A stretch of 16,770 nt of DNA from Arsenophonus sp052174535 (GCA_052174535.1 JBQMRQ010000041.1:1-16770); one strand, 5' to 3'. Positions 1-8,639 are shown, counted from the stretch's first letter. The notes: generated from the letters alone by a model not told the origin. Program-made: numbers and translations.

Positions 1-1190
1 GTATGAAGTAATTTGAAATGCTAGCAGGTAACTGATAGCACCGTTATTGAGGCGGAACTCAAAATTATGCTGTAACAAAATCCTGAAATACTACCTTGTC
101 GATGGGCGGCAAGCCTGTTGCTGTGACGATTATTTACTACAGAAACCTATACAAATAGGTATTGGCGATATTAAAGATTAAAGTGCCTAAGGTTAGAGAT
201 TTTCCAACAGTAACGGAATATTTTAAACAACTCGTTGCTACTTTATCTGAAGTGTACAAAATCTCAAAGAGTTACTACATAAGGTTTTGTACTTAAGAAG
301 AATATTTAGCGATGATTCTCGTAAAGCTCTGTGGTGATTTTTGGTAAAAGTACAAGGTCTCTCCTGTGCAGAACCAATAAGCAGACTGAAATAGCAATCC
401 CTTAGCACAGGCAATGCCAGCTGCGTGATTTAAGCGAATATGCACTACGTTTACTGTGGCGATAGTATTATATTATCCTTGTCATGCAAAATGATTGCCT
501 TTACTTCCTACTCGTTATCTGACGGCGCGCTACACATGGACATAAGGGGGAGGCTCTGCTTTACACTATAAGCAGGTTATTAAAAGTCAGAAGTAAACTT
601 GGTATAATCTTCAATAGCTATAAACGTATTGCTTAACCATATTTCCATACTTACTACAAAGGTGGTACTCTTGGTTTTTGCAATTCAACAGTAAAGATAC
701 TTCCAGACATGCAATACAAAAACTGTTAAATATACAAATAACTAATGTACTGACTTATTCCTTCCACTAAAAGGAATACACTGAAAGTTAAGGGTAAGTA
801 TGCTGTGGAAGTTATACTGCCAGATAACGTAATGCTAATAATAAAGCCTTTGATATTTTTATTGGTAAGGTTTTCTACATTTTTTACCCTGAGATGAAAA
901 GGTGAATAAAGATCGATAAGAGTTTCTCGTATTCTATGATTTTCTGTCAGTGTACTGGGCTTCATAAGAGAACGCTGAATCTAATTCAATCAGATTTTAC
1001 GATACTATAAAAGATATGAATCCAGTGTTTGAAGCACTGCAGTTCAAGAAAACAAGCATTTTAATGGTATTTAAAACTGCTTCCATCTGTTTAAAAAAGC
1101 TTGAATAAGATAAGAGAGACTTACTCTTTAACCATGATAGTAAATAACATCTGACTTAAGGGTGAAAAATAGATTTACGAAGCATTAAAG
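1..1190 (+). pseudogene. IS256-family transposase remnant, copy 1
   Basis: This is a dead transposase of the IS256 (mutator-like) family, read on the plus strand through many stops and frameshifts. The sequence shows, in family order: IQIGIGDIK followed after a frameshift by VPKVRD (about 150-200); a stretch matching GDFxEALxxLLGKDxxGLSxxTISRLK, here ending GLSCAEPISRLK (about 310-390); QLRDLS then a region matching the RQCLLVIIG...HKEL block (about 415-555); KAFDIFIGKVFYIFYPEMKR (about 845-900); EFLVFYDF...W for the family's LLAFYDFPAEHW (about 919-955); a degraded NPIESTFATVR; and TSILMVFK with a following KKLE near the C terminus (about 1050-1110). The 5' end, including the first part of the protein, lies at or beyond the window edge. 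No open frame survives. A second, oppositely oriented copy lies near 8.6-10.0 kb. Confidence 0.85.
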
Positions 1191-1842
1191 ATGGGAACCT
1201 ACCCTGACTCCAGTTCATAATATCAGGTTTTCTAATAATTAATATTATTACATATACTCTATAATATATGCAAATTGATTACTGGGTAATTTAATAAATT
1301 TTTAATAAAGGCGCCATATTTCACAGCCAATCCCTTTTTGGCTACTTGTAAAATACTGGTACCTAACTTCTTATTGCAATCATTTGTAATATCAGAAACT
1401 AGGGCCTAGAAAAAAATTTTAGCGAAAACTTTTTATATTAATTAAAAATATAAGTACCAATACAATGTAATCCTAAAGTATTTCCTGTTTCATATGAAAA
1501 TCCTTTTATCTTTATATCGCTAAAGTTTTTTCAATATCTGAAAGTAAAGTTAGCGTAATAAAGTATGTAGATGTTTAAACTTTTTCCTTATAATAAAAGA
1601 AGTGATTATGACTTAGATAATACAACTAATAATGCTTTGTATCATCTAGAACCATGGATAGATAATACACAACTAAATGAATACAGATATCCTTATTAAA
1701 GAATTACATTGCACTGTGATCCACAATCATAGTGTTATATCAATTCTAATTAAGAACTTCATATCTATCTATATTAATATATTTTATCTGCACAATTAAA
1801 AATTATACTAATCAGTATTAGGTAATGAAATTTCTTTATAGT
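1191..1842. other. AT-rich stretch with no recognisable gene
   Basis: Nothing here could be assigned. A short open frame at 1571-1699 (plus, 42 codons, starting MFKLFPYNKRSDYDLDNTTN) has a varied, protein-like composition. It lacks a convincing ribosome binding site and matches no family I know, so it may be the tail end of a decayed gene. A 6-bp hairpin (AGCCAA/TTGGCT) sits at 1325-1343. On the minus strand at about 1500 an AAAGGA precedes an ATG, but that frame stops after five codons. Confidence 0.4.
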
Positions 1843-1871
1843 TCAAAAAGATTTAGCTAAAAACTAAATCT
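1843..1871 (-). terminator. possible Rho-independent terminator
   Basis: On the minus strand an 8-bp stem (AGATTTAG/CTAAATCT, loop of 7) is followed directly by TTTTGAAC. It lies just beyond the 3' end of the IS1595 copy A transposase. The stem is AT-rich and therefore weak. Confidence 0.3.
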
Positions 1872-1894
1872 GAATTATTAAAAAACTATATTGA

Positions 1895-2940
1895 CATGTT
1901 ACGCAAAAGTTGTTTCTGTTCTTACAGAACAACTTATAGCCACATCTATATTTCAATTATTGTGATTCCACATGATCTTCTTAAGATCAAATAATTCAGT
2001 AAATAAAACAACTCTATATCATATAATCTACTCAGCTATCCTTTTAATCGTCTGATATAACTGTCCAAATTTAAATCTGAAATTTCTTAGCATGAATTCT
2101 ATGATTGCCTAATTTTATTAGGCAATACTGACTAATTTTATAGTCCCTAGAAAAAGCTTATTTGTACTAGTTAGCTTTACCCCCTAACTAAGGATGAACT
2201 CTTATAGAGGATCAGCTTAAGAAAATAACTAATACACTTTTCATTAAACTTTTTAAGAATCTCATTTTTTTACATAGCCATCACAATCCTTGCCAATTAA
2301 GAACGAGATTCATTTTTTCCTTTTATCTCCTTCCTCCTCTCCCGCGAGTTTTAGCCCTCCCTATGTGAAATATATTTTTTAGAAAAAGATTCAGAGAAAA
2401 ATATTTTGTCGAATTAAACAATACACATAGCAGATTTAAATTGGCTTTTCTACTAAAACAAGGAAGTAGTGACACTATCTAAATGTTTTTTTAAATGAAT
2501 GCCTGTTTGTTTCGTTGACTTCCCAGTAAAATAAAACTATTCAACATGTATCGAAGATAACTAAACCTTTTATCTTTCTAATGTAGTTTTGTCAGCAGAT
2601 TTCCAGTAAGATTGTTAAATCTTTTCCTACAATCGAGATTTTATAATGATATAGCTATAACCTTAATGAATATTCCAGTAATATATCATATTCACTGTGA
2701 TAATATAGGCAGGATAAAGTGGAATTAGTGTTTAAATCCATAAAACGACATCATCTTGTAAGATAGTCATAAAGCCATCTAGTAAAGATAAAGCTTTCTC
2801 TTAACAGGGAGTGAAGAGATAGTTTTTTGATCTATATAACTGGTTGCTCTTTTTTATAGCAACCGCTTGTAGCGAAAATCTTCCATTATAGTATATGGAA
2901 TTTCTATTAACAACAGTTGTCAACATAGATAAAAACCTTT
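1895..2940 (-). mobile_element. IS1595-family element, copy A, transposase destroyed
   Basis: A decayed insertion sequence of about 1.05 kb, read on the minus strand. Matches to IS1595-type transposases appear in order. First is a remnant of the zinc-finger segment, YYHSEYDILLEYS (about 2710-2670), followed by VGKDLTILL for the family's CRKTFNxLTGTPL. Next is a YMLNSFILLGSQRNKQAFI segment for the LSLRESAKxxGI helix-turn-helix. Then comes FDKIFFSESF for the catalytic VEADETFFLESF (about 2415-2385), and finally a degraded RLKGW-like region near 2040. It is full of stops. It aligns along its whole length, in the same orientation, with copy B at 5028-6072, for example TTTCAATTATTGTGATT at about 1950 and about 5075. 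The two ends were set from where that alignment fades. The terminal repeats and target duplications could not be made out. Confidence 0.75.
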
Positions 2941-2958
2941 CCACTTTTAGGAAAGTGG
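2930..2958 (-). terminator. probable ugd terminator
   Basis: On the minus strand CCACTTT-loop-AAAGTGG (7-bp stem, 4-nt loop) is followed by AAAGGTTTTTATC, a plausible Rho-independent terminator about 60 nt past the ugd stop. It lies at the junction with the outer end of IS1595 copy A. Confidence 0.45.
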
Positions 2959-2991
2959 CAATTAGACTAATCAAGTAACCAATCTTAATCT

Positions 2992-3017
2992 ACTATTTCT
3001 ACCTGAGCAGAAATAGT
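2992..3017. repeat. 9-bp hairpin just after the ugd stop
   Basis: ACTATTTCT and AGAAATAGT are perfect inverted arms around the 8-nt loop ACCTGAGC, starting 3 nt after the ugd stop codon. On the minus strand it is not followed by a T run, so it is more likely a 3'-end stabilising stem or part of a two-hairpin terminator than a terminator by itself. Confidence 0.4.
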
Positions 3018-3019
3018 TA

Positions 3020-4186
3020 TCAATTGTAACCAAATAGATCGCGGGTATAAACTTTATGTTTTACATCTTCTAGTTCTGGTACCAATCGATTAGCTAAAAT
3101 AATATCACACTGCATTTTAAAATCAACCAAATCATTGATCATTTTAGAATGAAAGAACTCGTTTTGTTGTAAAATTGGTTCATAAACCACCACTTCAATT
3201 CCTTTCGCTTTAATCCGCTTCATCACACCCTGTACTGCCGATTCTCGAAAATTATCTGAACCAGCCTTCATCGCTAATCGATAAACGCCTACTTTTTTTG
3301 GATTCTGACTAATAACCGTCTCAGAAATGTAATCTTTACGAGTTCGATTCGATTCCACAATCGCATTAATTAAATTGTTTGGTATATCATCATAGTTAGC
3401 TAACAACTGTTTGGTATCCTTTGATAGACAATAACCGCCATAACCAAAAGAGGGGTTATTATAATAGGTGCCAATACGCGGATCCAATGAAACACCTTCA
3501 ATAATTTGGCGACTATCTAATCCGCGACTATGAGAGTAAGTATCTAATTCATTAAAATAAGCTACTCGCATTGCCAGATAAGTGTTAGCAAATAATTTTA
3601 TTGCTTCCGCTTCAGTAGCATCAGTAAATAGCACTGCAACATCTTTTTTCAGCGCTCCTTCTAATAATAAATTGGCAAAAATCTTGGCGCGTTCGGAACA
3701 TTCTCCTACTATAATACGAGAAGGATAAAGATTATCATATAGAGCCCTGCCTTCACGTAAAAATTCTGGTGAAAAAATGATATTTTTATATCCTTTCTCT
3801 TCTTGCAAACGGACAATAAAGCCTACAGGAATAGTGGACTTAATAATAATGGTAGTAGGTGGATTAATGTGGTTTACATCATCAATTACCGCTTCAACAG
3901 AAGAAGTATTAAAATAATTAGTTTTAATATCATAATCGGTAGGGGTAGCAATAATCACATAATCTGCTCCATGGTAAGCTTGCTGTTTATCTGTTGTTGC
4001 CCTAAAATTCAATTTTTTTTCTGTCAAGAATGCTTCAATTTCTTTATCCGCTATGGGTGATTGCTGATTATTTAGCATCGTTACTTTTTCAATAATAATA
4101 TCTAATGCAACAACCTCATGATGTTGCGCTAATAACATCGCATTCGACAGGCCAACATAACCTGTTCCTGCAATAGCAATTTTCAA
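3020..4186 (-). CDS. ugd: UDP-glucose 6-dehydrogenase, intact
   Basis: The cytoplasmic enzyme oxidises UDP-glucose to UDP-glucuronate with two NAD+, the precursor for capsule and colanic-type polysaccharides and, via other enzymes, for lipid A aminoarabinose. The product has 388 residues, the same length as E. coli Ugd, and is collinear with it throughout. Visible are the Rossmann motif GTGYVG (residues 7-12) with Asp29 for the NAD ribose, ATPTDYD (80-86), KST (116-118), FSPEFLREG (138-146), Lys197 in KLFANTYLA, and the catalytic Cys253 in GYGGYC. The residue after CL is Ser255 where E. coli has Pro (TCA for CCA, one transition). The start is TTG: an in-frame TGA lies at 4201-4199 and no ATG intervenes. 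GAGAGG at 4200-4195 lies 8 nt upstream. The gene ends TGA TAA. Upstream is an IS481 remnant and then a broken epimerase gene, so it now stands alone. Its richer base composition and clean frame against the surrounding debris argue that it is under selection. Confidence 0.97.
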   Translation of the reverse strand: MKIAIAGTGYVGLSNAMLLAQHHEVVALDIIIEKVTMLNNQQSPIADKEIEAFLTEKKLNFRATTDKQQAYHGADYVIIATPTDYDIKTNYFNTSSVEAVIDDVNHINPPTTIIIKSTIPVGFIVRLQEEKGYKNIIFSPEFLREGRALYDNLYPSRIIVGECSERAKIFANLLLEGALKKDVAVLFTDATEAEAIKLFANTYLAMRVAYFNELDTYSHSRGLDSRQIIEGVSLDPRIGTYYNNPSFGYGGYCLSKDTKQLLANYDDIPNNLINAIVESNRTRKDYISETVISQNPKKVGVYRLAMKAGSDNFRESAVQGVMKRIKAKGIEVVVYEPILQQNEFFHSKMINDLVDFKMQCDIILANRLVPELEDVKHKVYTRDLFGYN

Positions 4187-4201
4187 AACTATAACCTCTC
4201 A
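4184..4201 (-). promoter_or_regulatory. ugd ribosome binding site and TTG start
   Basis: On the minus strand the order is TGA stop (4201-4199), GAGAGG overlapping it (4200-4195), an 8-nt spacer, then TTG (4186-4184). The stop fixes the start to this TTG, or much less likely an ATA at 4192. The Shine-Dalgarno falls in the last codons of the IS481 transposase remnant, whose own stop codon ends at 4189. Confidence 0.7.
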
Positions 4202-5030
4202 AATATTTTAGTGTCACATTCCGGAAGATAGTATGGTTTTTTAAATAATTTAACTTTAACTTTGAACCTATCTTTTTATAGACTGCAATGGAGTTTTTAC
4301 TATTCAATAGTGATTTAGTAAATCCCGATTGTAAAGCTAAACATATCAATTCAGAATAATCTGAAACTCTTCAGTAGAATTAAAATGAAGATTTTATAGC
4401 CTATCTTCTATGCGACCATTAAATCGATCAACTATATCATTCGTTTGAGAATTCTTGATGGGATAAAGTCGGTGCTCTATATCAAGCTCTGTATGTAAAT
4501 CTGTGAATTCATGCTTTCCGGTGAAAAAATGTTTTTATAAACAAAAAAGGCAATCTGTAAATACCTAATCAATGGATATGGGAGATAATTGATTAAAATA
4601 ACGTAAGAAGCATCGAGCATTGAACGCAATATTGAACTTAAAAAGATAGGTAAAACCCATTTAGTTATGCAATTTATACCTATGATAAAGATAACCGTCG
4701 TGAAGTTTTGTTTAGAATTTTCGGAAAAGATATTTTAATATACGTGCATATACACTAGGCTCGTACTTTTAAACACTTTATTCTTCGGATTTTAGTGCTT
4801 TCCCCTCCTTCATTTTACACAAATTTTTCCTTATGTTCCTGAATAAACAATGATTCAAGTTAATCGAGATATAATTTTGTATTCAGCAATTCGCATACGA
4901 CTACTAGCATATCGACAAATAAAGAGGGTAATGTTTTACAGAAAAATAACAACGGCTTTCTGATCAGATGACAGCGTTGTCGGTAAAGGATGGATAATAT
5001 GTCTGTTTGATCCATCAGGATGTGATGGCA
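4189..5030 (-). pseudogene. IS481-family transposase remnant
   Basis: A decayed transposase read on the minus strand. Recognisable blocks are: LPTTLSSDQKAVVIFL (about 4990-4940) for the family's LQTTLTxxQEAVVVxLR; a decayed YLHIDVKYL and then FIIGINCITKWV for FVAIDRATRWV (about 4690-4650); TGKHEFTDLHTELDIEHRL, then PIKNSQTNDIVDRFNGRIED (about 4520-4405), the RNase H-fold core with the family's SPQTNGMVERFNGRI; YVxLYN; KTPLQS; and the C-terminal ELFKKPYYLPECDT-like segment (about 4240-4205). Its frame runs to a TAG at 4191-4189, three bases before the ugd start. The N-terminal 60-80 residues are missing or unreadable, and the remnant abuts IS1595 copy B at about 5028. Stops and frameshifts throughout make it inactive. 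No terminal repeats were identified. Confidence 0.88.
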
Positions 5031-6072
5031 AAATTTGTTGTTTTCTTACAGAAGATTTGTAACCACGACTGCATTTCAATTATTGTGATTTAAAACAATT
5101 TTATTGAGGCCAAATAATTCAGTAAACAAAACAATATATATACTATGTAATTTATTCAGCTATCCTTCAGCTACCCTTTTAATCTCCTGATATAACTATT
5201 CATATTTTTAATATAGAATTCCTTATCAATAACTCCTCTGAGTATCCAACCTTATTAAGTGATAATGACTAATTTCATAATTGCTAGCAAAGATTTCATC
5301 ATTTAGTTAGCATCTGAGAAAATAGGATGGATTCTTTATCGATAATCAGTTCAAGAATAATGACTAATGCACTTTCCATTAAACTCTTAAGAATTTTATT
5401 ACTAACATGCCCATGTAATCTTGAGCGATTAAAATCAAGATTTTTTCTTTCCTTTTATCTCCTTATCTCCATCTTCCATATTTTCTGATTTTCCTATATG
5501 GAGAATAACACTTCTATTTAAAGAATTGATGGAGAATGGTATTATTGACTTCAACAATACCACTTAAGCATCTATAATTAGATACTACCGACAAAACAAG
5601 GAACAGTTACGTTATCTCTAAACACTAGTTTTAAAATTAATACCTATTTGTTTTGCTGACTCTCGTAAAGTCAAGCTCTGCAACATATATTTCAGATAAG
5701 TAAATCATTTGTCCTTGTGATATAGTTTCGCCAGCTTACTTCCCAGTAAGATTCTCTTAAATCTTTTCCTGGAATCAGGAATTTGCAACAATATCCCTAT
5801 AACCCTAAATAAATCTCCAATGCATAATATGTTCACTATAACAATATGGCAAGAACAAGTGAAATAAGTTACTTCAATGAATGAATCGACATTATCCGAC
5901 AGATATCGCAGAACTAATTAATGAAATTCAACTCTATGTTAACATAGAGTAAGGAGAGAATCTCTTTGATCTTTATAACTGTTTACTTTTTTATGGTAAA
6001 AAATGTAGAAAATTCCTTCATATAATATAAGGAATTTCTATCAATAACTTTTATCAGCATAGCCTATATTGT
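5028..6072 (-). mobile_element. IS1595-family element, copy B, transposase destroyed
   Basis: This is the second, better readable copy of the element at 1895-2940, in the same orientation. On the minus strand the transposase remnant shows a CYSEHI zinc-finger trace (about 5855-5835), a degraded TFNxLTGTPL region, then SLTLRESAKQIGINFKTSV-like sequence, here ALTLRESAKQ in mixed frames (about 5690-5640), matching the helix-turn-helix of IS1595 transposases. GIVEVNNTILHQFFK (about 5562-5515) replaces the catalytic VEADETFFLESFK, with the key Asp as Asn. KILILIAQDYMGM (about 5440-5400) stands for IPVLVARDRNGA. YIKNMNSYIRRLKG (about 5215-5175) corresponds to HxQNVNxYxSRLKGW. Copy B lies directly downstream of the point where the epimerase pseudogene loses similarity, which suggests insertion or deletion there. 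IS481 debris follows at its 3' end. Confidence 0.8.
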
Positions 6073-6084
6073 CTATATCAATCA

Positions 6085-6676
6085 GTTTCATTTCCTAAAT
6101 AGTTTTAGTGAATTTAAGTAACGTCATATAATCGCCTCCAAGAGGGCTATAAACAAAAAAATATAATCAGTAGTTGCAACCCTTATAAGAGATAAGAATA
6201 AGCGTATACTATTATCTCATTAGCCCTTTTTAACAGTATAAATGAAGTCAATATGATCAACATACATATTGATAGAACAAGTAAATTGATTATTAATTCT
6301 CTATACTTAGCTGGAATAGAGTTAGATTAAAATAAGAGGATTTGTGGATAAAAGTAATTTCAATATCAACAAAAAAAATCAGATAAATCCTCTTTTACAT
6401 AAACAAAGGATCCGTTAATGAATAACGGAGATCTGTTTGTGCTGCTAGCAGTATACTATCTTAGTATACCTAAGATAATCACTTCAATTACTTTTTCTCA
6501 TTTCATAATATCTCGTTGCAAAATTATTAAACGCACCAAAACGAATTTTAACTTCCATAGCTAACATAGTAATGATTAAAATCATCTAAATCAATAAGAT
6601 TGTGACAATGATATAATAAACGCGTACATAACGTAAATCCAATAAAATCAACACATTCTGTTATTAAACATTTCAT
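6085..6676 (-). pseudogene. UDP-glucuronate 4-epimerase-like sugar-nucleotide epimerase, truncated
   Basis: This is the remnant of an extended short-chain NAD-dependent epimerase, closest in recall to UDP-glucuronate 4-epimerases of capsule and LPS clusters, which would use the product of Ugd. On the minus strand it starts MKCLITECVDFIGFTLCTRLL, matching MKxLVTGAAGFIGxxxxxRLL, then LDDFNHYY for the IDNLNDYY block. After a poorly readable part come a degraded YASSSSVYG (about 6310-6300), DHILTSFILLKRANE for DHPVSLYAATKKANE, including the lysine of the catalytic YxxxK (about 6260-6215; the Tyr is lost), AYSYLL, and YxPLGGDYMTLLKFTKTI for YGPWGRPDMALFKFTKAI (about 6150-6095). The spacing is close to that of an intact gene. 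The last third of about 140 residues is missing, replaced by IS1595 copy B. The glycines of the Rossmann motif are also lost. Confidence 0.85.
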
Positions 6677-6839
6677 AGCTATTTTTATATTCTGTAAAGA
6701 AATGAAATATTTATTTTTTGTGTAGTACAAAAACGCATTCGTTACTTAATTTTCTTCAGTAACGCATACAATTAGTTAATAATAAAAAGAAGTACAAATT
6801 AAGCACTACAAAAGTTAGATTAAAATCCTAATCATTAAA

Positions 6840-7830
6840 TTAAAAACCAACTAATATTACCTTACCCTTTACTTTACCACTTTCTATGCATTTGATAGGC
6901 AAGCTACAAATTTCAGTACTGATTTTCTATTTCTTTAACCGATAGAATTTTTAATATTCCTTGATTAATCAATCTAGCTAATGTTTTAATAATTGATATT
7001 ATTTAACATATCTTTAGTTTAAAAAACAGGAGGCGTAAACATAAACTCCTAATGTAATGAAAGGTCTTTACTTTTTATTGTTGTAATATCAAAGGTTTTA
7101 AAATCATCAATTAATGCTAATTTTCTTGTGGAACAAGAAAATCTAATATCTGCTATTATAGTTATTACTGTGAGTTAATGAAGCTCATAAGTCGATATGT
7201 TAAATTTCTAACGCAGCAAACTGTTAACTAAACAGTCTTATGATCAATAATAGCATAAACATCTAATTTACTGCCTATTGCTGTATTTCTGGCCGTAAAG
7301 CAATAATAAAATACTCAACCTTCTCAGTTTATACGATAATTGGATCAATATAGAAACAGCACTATCGGGTAGATCAATAATCAATATAGATTTACCAACA
7401 ATGCTATCTTCTGCTAACATTAATCGATCAAACAGCAGATCCAGCAAACTGTAATTGAGATAAATAGCCAAGCCGTTGTCTGAATAGCATTTAATGATTT
7501 TGATTTATGCCTGATAATTCACTCATCTACTAGCCCATATTTTGAATAGAATAGCATAGAGGTCTATCAAGAAATCTAGCATAATAAACCTATCGCTACT
7601 TTCAAATAAAGTAGGATCACTTTTAACAGATTCCAATACACTACAAACATGAAAATCAAAACATATGGTGTTTTAGATACTTCACCACGTTAGCGAATTT
7701 TTGTATCACTAGGTTTATTGTAATAACAATAATTTTAACTAACATATCACACAACTGTACTTATGGAGCTTGACTGATTCGATTTCATGAAGAAAATGTA
7801 ATATTAGTGAGGATTATGTGGGATCAGTAA
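6840..7830 (-). pseudogene. zinc-type alcohol dehydrogenase-like (MDR) oxidoreductase remnant
   Basis: This is a decayed medium-chain dehydrogenase/reductase, NADPH quinone reductase or zinc-type alcohol dehydrogenase-like. On the minus strand the parts in order are a LLVKIIVIT segment then NPSDTKIR.RGEVSKTPYVL (about 7735-7660) for DLLVxVKAISVNPVDTKIRxRGExxKxPxVLG, then FDFHVCSVLESVKSDPTLF (about 7655-7600) for FDVCGVVxxVGSDVTLF. Next come LLFDRLMLAEDS (about 7440), GKSILIIDLPDSAVSILIQL (about 7400-7340) for the nucleotide-binding GKxLLIINGAGGVGSIAIQLAK, and finally LESGKVKGKVILV-like sequence near the stop at 6840. The open stretch at 7268-7471 is only a fragment of this gene. The cofactor-loop glycines are gone and several frameshifts separate the blocks, so no product is expected. 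It lies on the same strand as the epimerase and ugd. The exact start is uncertain by about 30 nt. Confidence 0.8.
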
Positions 7831-8181
7831 AAAAAATTCTCTTTATACCTAACTTCATAAAGCAAAATTTTAATTAACGAAAATAAAAGTGAACATATTG
7901 CGACTATAAAAAAATTATACTAATTGCTCAATATTTTAATAAATTTTACCTGCTCAAATAGGATTGATTTAAAATTAAGAAAAATAATTTATTCAAAAAT
8001 CCCTTATCTCTTAAAATATACGCATAGAATTTACATCAGATAAAATCGACTCGATCAAAAATTCTAAAATCTTAACTGTTAACTCTTTTACTCTATTACT
8101 AACTCATTACAAAATTTGCAATTATAATAGTTAATCTAGATAATTATAATGGCCGACAATAGCAGTAAATTGTTAAATTTA

Positions 8182-8212
8182 TTGATTATTACCATCATAA
8201 ATCTGGTATAAT
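8182..8212 (+). promoter_or_regulatory. promoter-like sequence with extended -10
   Basis: TTGATT at 8182-8187 is followed after 19 nt by TATAAT at 8207-8212, with a TGG immediately before it that makes an extended -10. In sequence this AT-rich a perfect TATAAT is easily met by chance. Confidence 0.3.
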
Positions 8213-8236
8213 TAGAATAATTAAAGTTAATTTTTA

Positions 8237-8338
8237 ATGATACTTTTTAGTAAATGGAAAATGATTGTTTTATCTTATTTAATTTTACTGTCAATTCTCG
8301 TACGCTCATCAAGTCAAACTATTTTTGCAATAAAATAG
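8237..8338 (+). CDS. short hydrophobic open frame, possible membrane peptide or signal-peptide stub
   Basis: This frame has 33 codons and begins MILFSKWKMIVLSYLILLSI: two lysines, then a hydrophobic run of about 14 residues, then SSSQTIFA, resembling a signal peptide with a cleavage-like end. It lies 25 nt after an extended -10 promoter and 85 nt before an 18-bp perfect hairpin. There is no convincing Shine-Dalgarno. It may be a chance frame, the N-terminal stub of a decayed exported protein, or a real small protein. I do not recognise it. Confidence 0.2.
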   Translation: MILFSKWKMIVLSYLILLSILVRSSSQTIFAIK

Positions 8339-8422
8339 GGTTTTAATTTTTGCTATAACTGCACTTATTGATTAAACAATAAACTATGTTTAACTAAATG
8401 AACCTAACCATTAGGGTTAAAA

Positions 8423-8463
8423 TTAATCATGTTCCATCAACAAACTTGATGGAACATGATTAA
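8423..8463. repeat. perfect 18-bp inverted repeat (hairpin)
   Basis: TTAATCATGTTCCATCAA and its exact complement flank the 5-nt loop CAAAC. On the minus strand the stem is followed by the T-rich TTTAACC, so it could terminate transcription coming from the right. On the plus strand no T run follows. It is much the longest perfect stem in the window and lies in sequence where everything around it is eroded. Confidence 0.7.
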
Positions 8464-8639
8464 ATACGAACTTATAATTCAATCTAGATAAAGTCATCTA
8501 TTTTAAATGGGAACGGCCTACTCCTCCCTTTATCTGATCAGTATCAGATTAATAATAATTTGTTAATATTTATATTAAATGCTGTTTAGGGAGTTATTAT
8601 AATATAGTATAAATAGTTATGCTCCAGTCCTCGCTATGC

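Larger units (their letters stand above)
7831..8422. other. AT-rich intergenic stretch with a possible small transcription unit
   Basis: I recognise no gene in this stretch. It holds a promoter-like sequence (8182-8212) and a short hydrophobic open frame (8237-8338), each listed separately, upstream of the long inverted repeat at 8423. The remainder reads as random AT-rich sequence on both strands. Confidence 0.4.

Noticed and set aside
726..965. 79-codon minus-strand open frame
   Set aside because: It is antisense to IS256 copy 1, whose plus-strand blocks KAFDIFI and FLVFYDF cover it.
3803..4060. 85-codon open frame on the plus strand
   Set aside because: It lies antisense inside ugd, whose frame is clearly the real one.
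4116..4349. 77-codon minus-strand open frame across the ugd start
   Set aside because: Its parts are out-of-frame readings of the IS481 tail and of ugd codons. The in-frame protein matches are in other frames.
6407..6477. Cluster of overlapping hairpins (GTATACT/AGTATAC, TATCTTAG/CTAAGATA, CCGTTA/TAACGG) as an attenuator or regulatory RNA
   Set aside because: They lie inside the epimerase pseudogene, in a position that spacing shows to be old coding sequence. Short AT-rich stems are expected by chance.
7268..7471. 67-codon minus-strand open frame as a gene of its own
   Set aside because: Its sequence is the nucleotide-binding part of the MDR oxidoreductase, and the flanking parts continue in other frames, so it is a pseudogene fragment.
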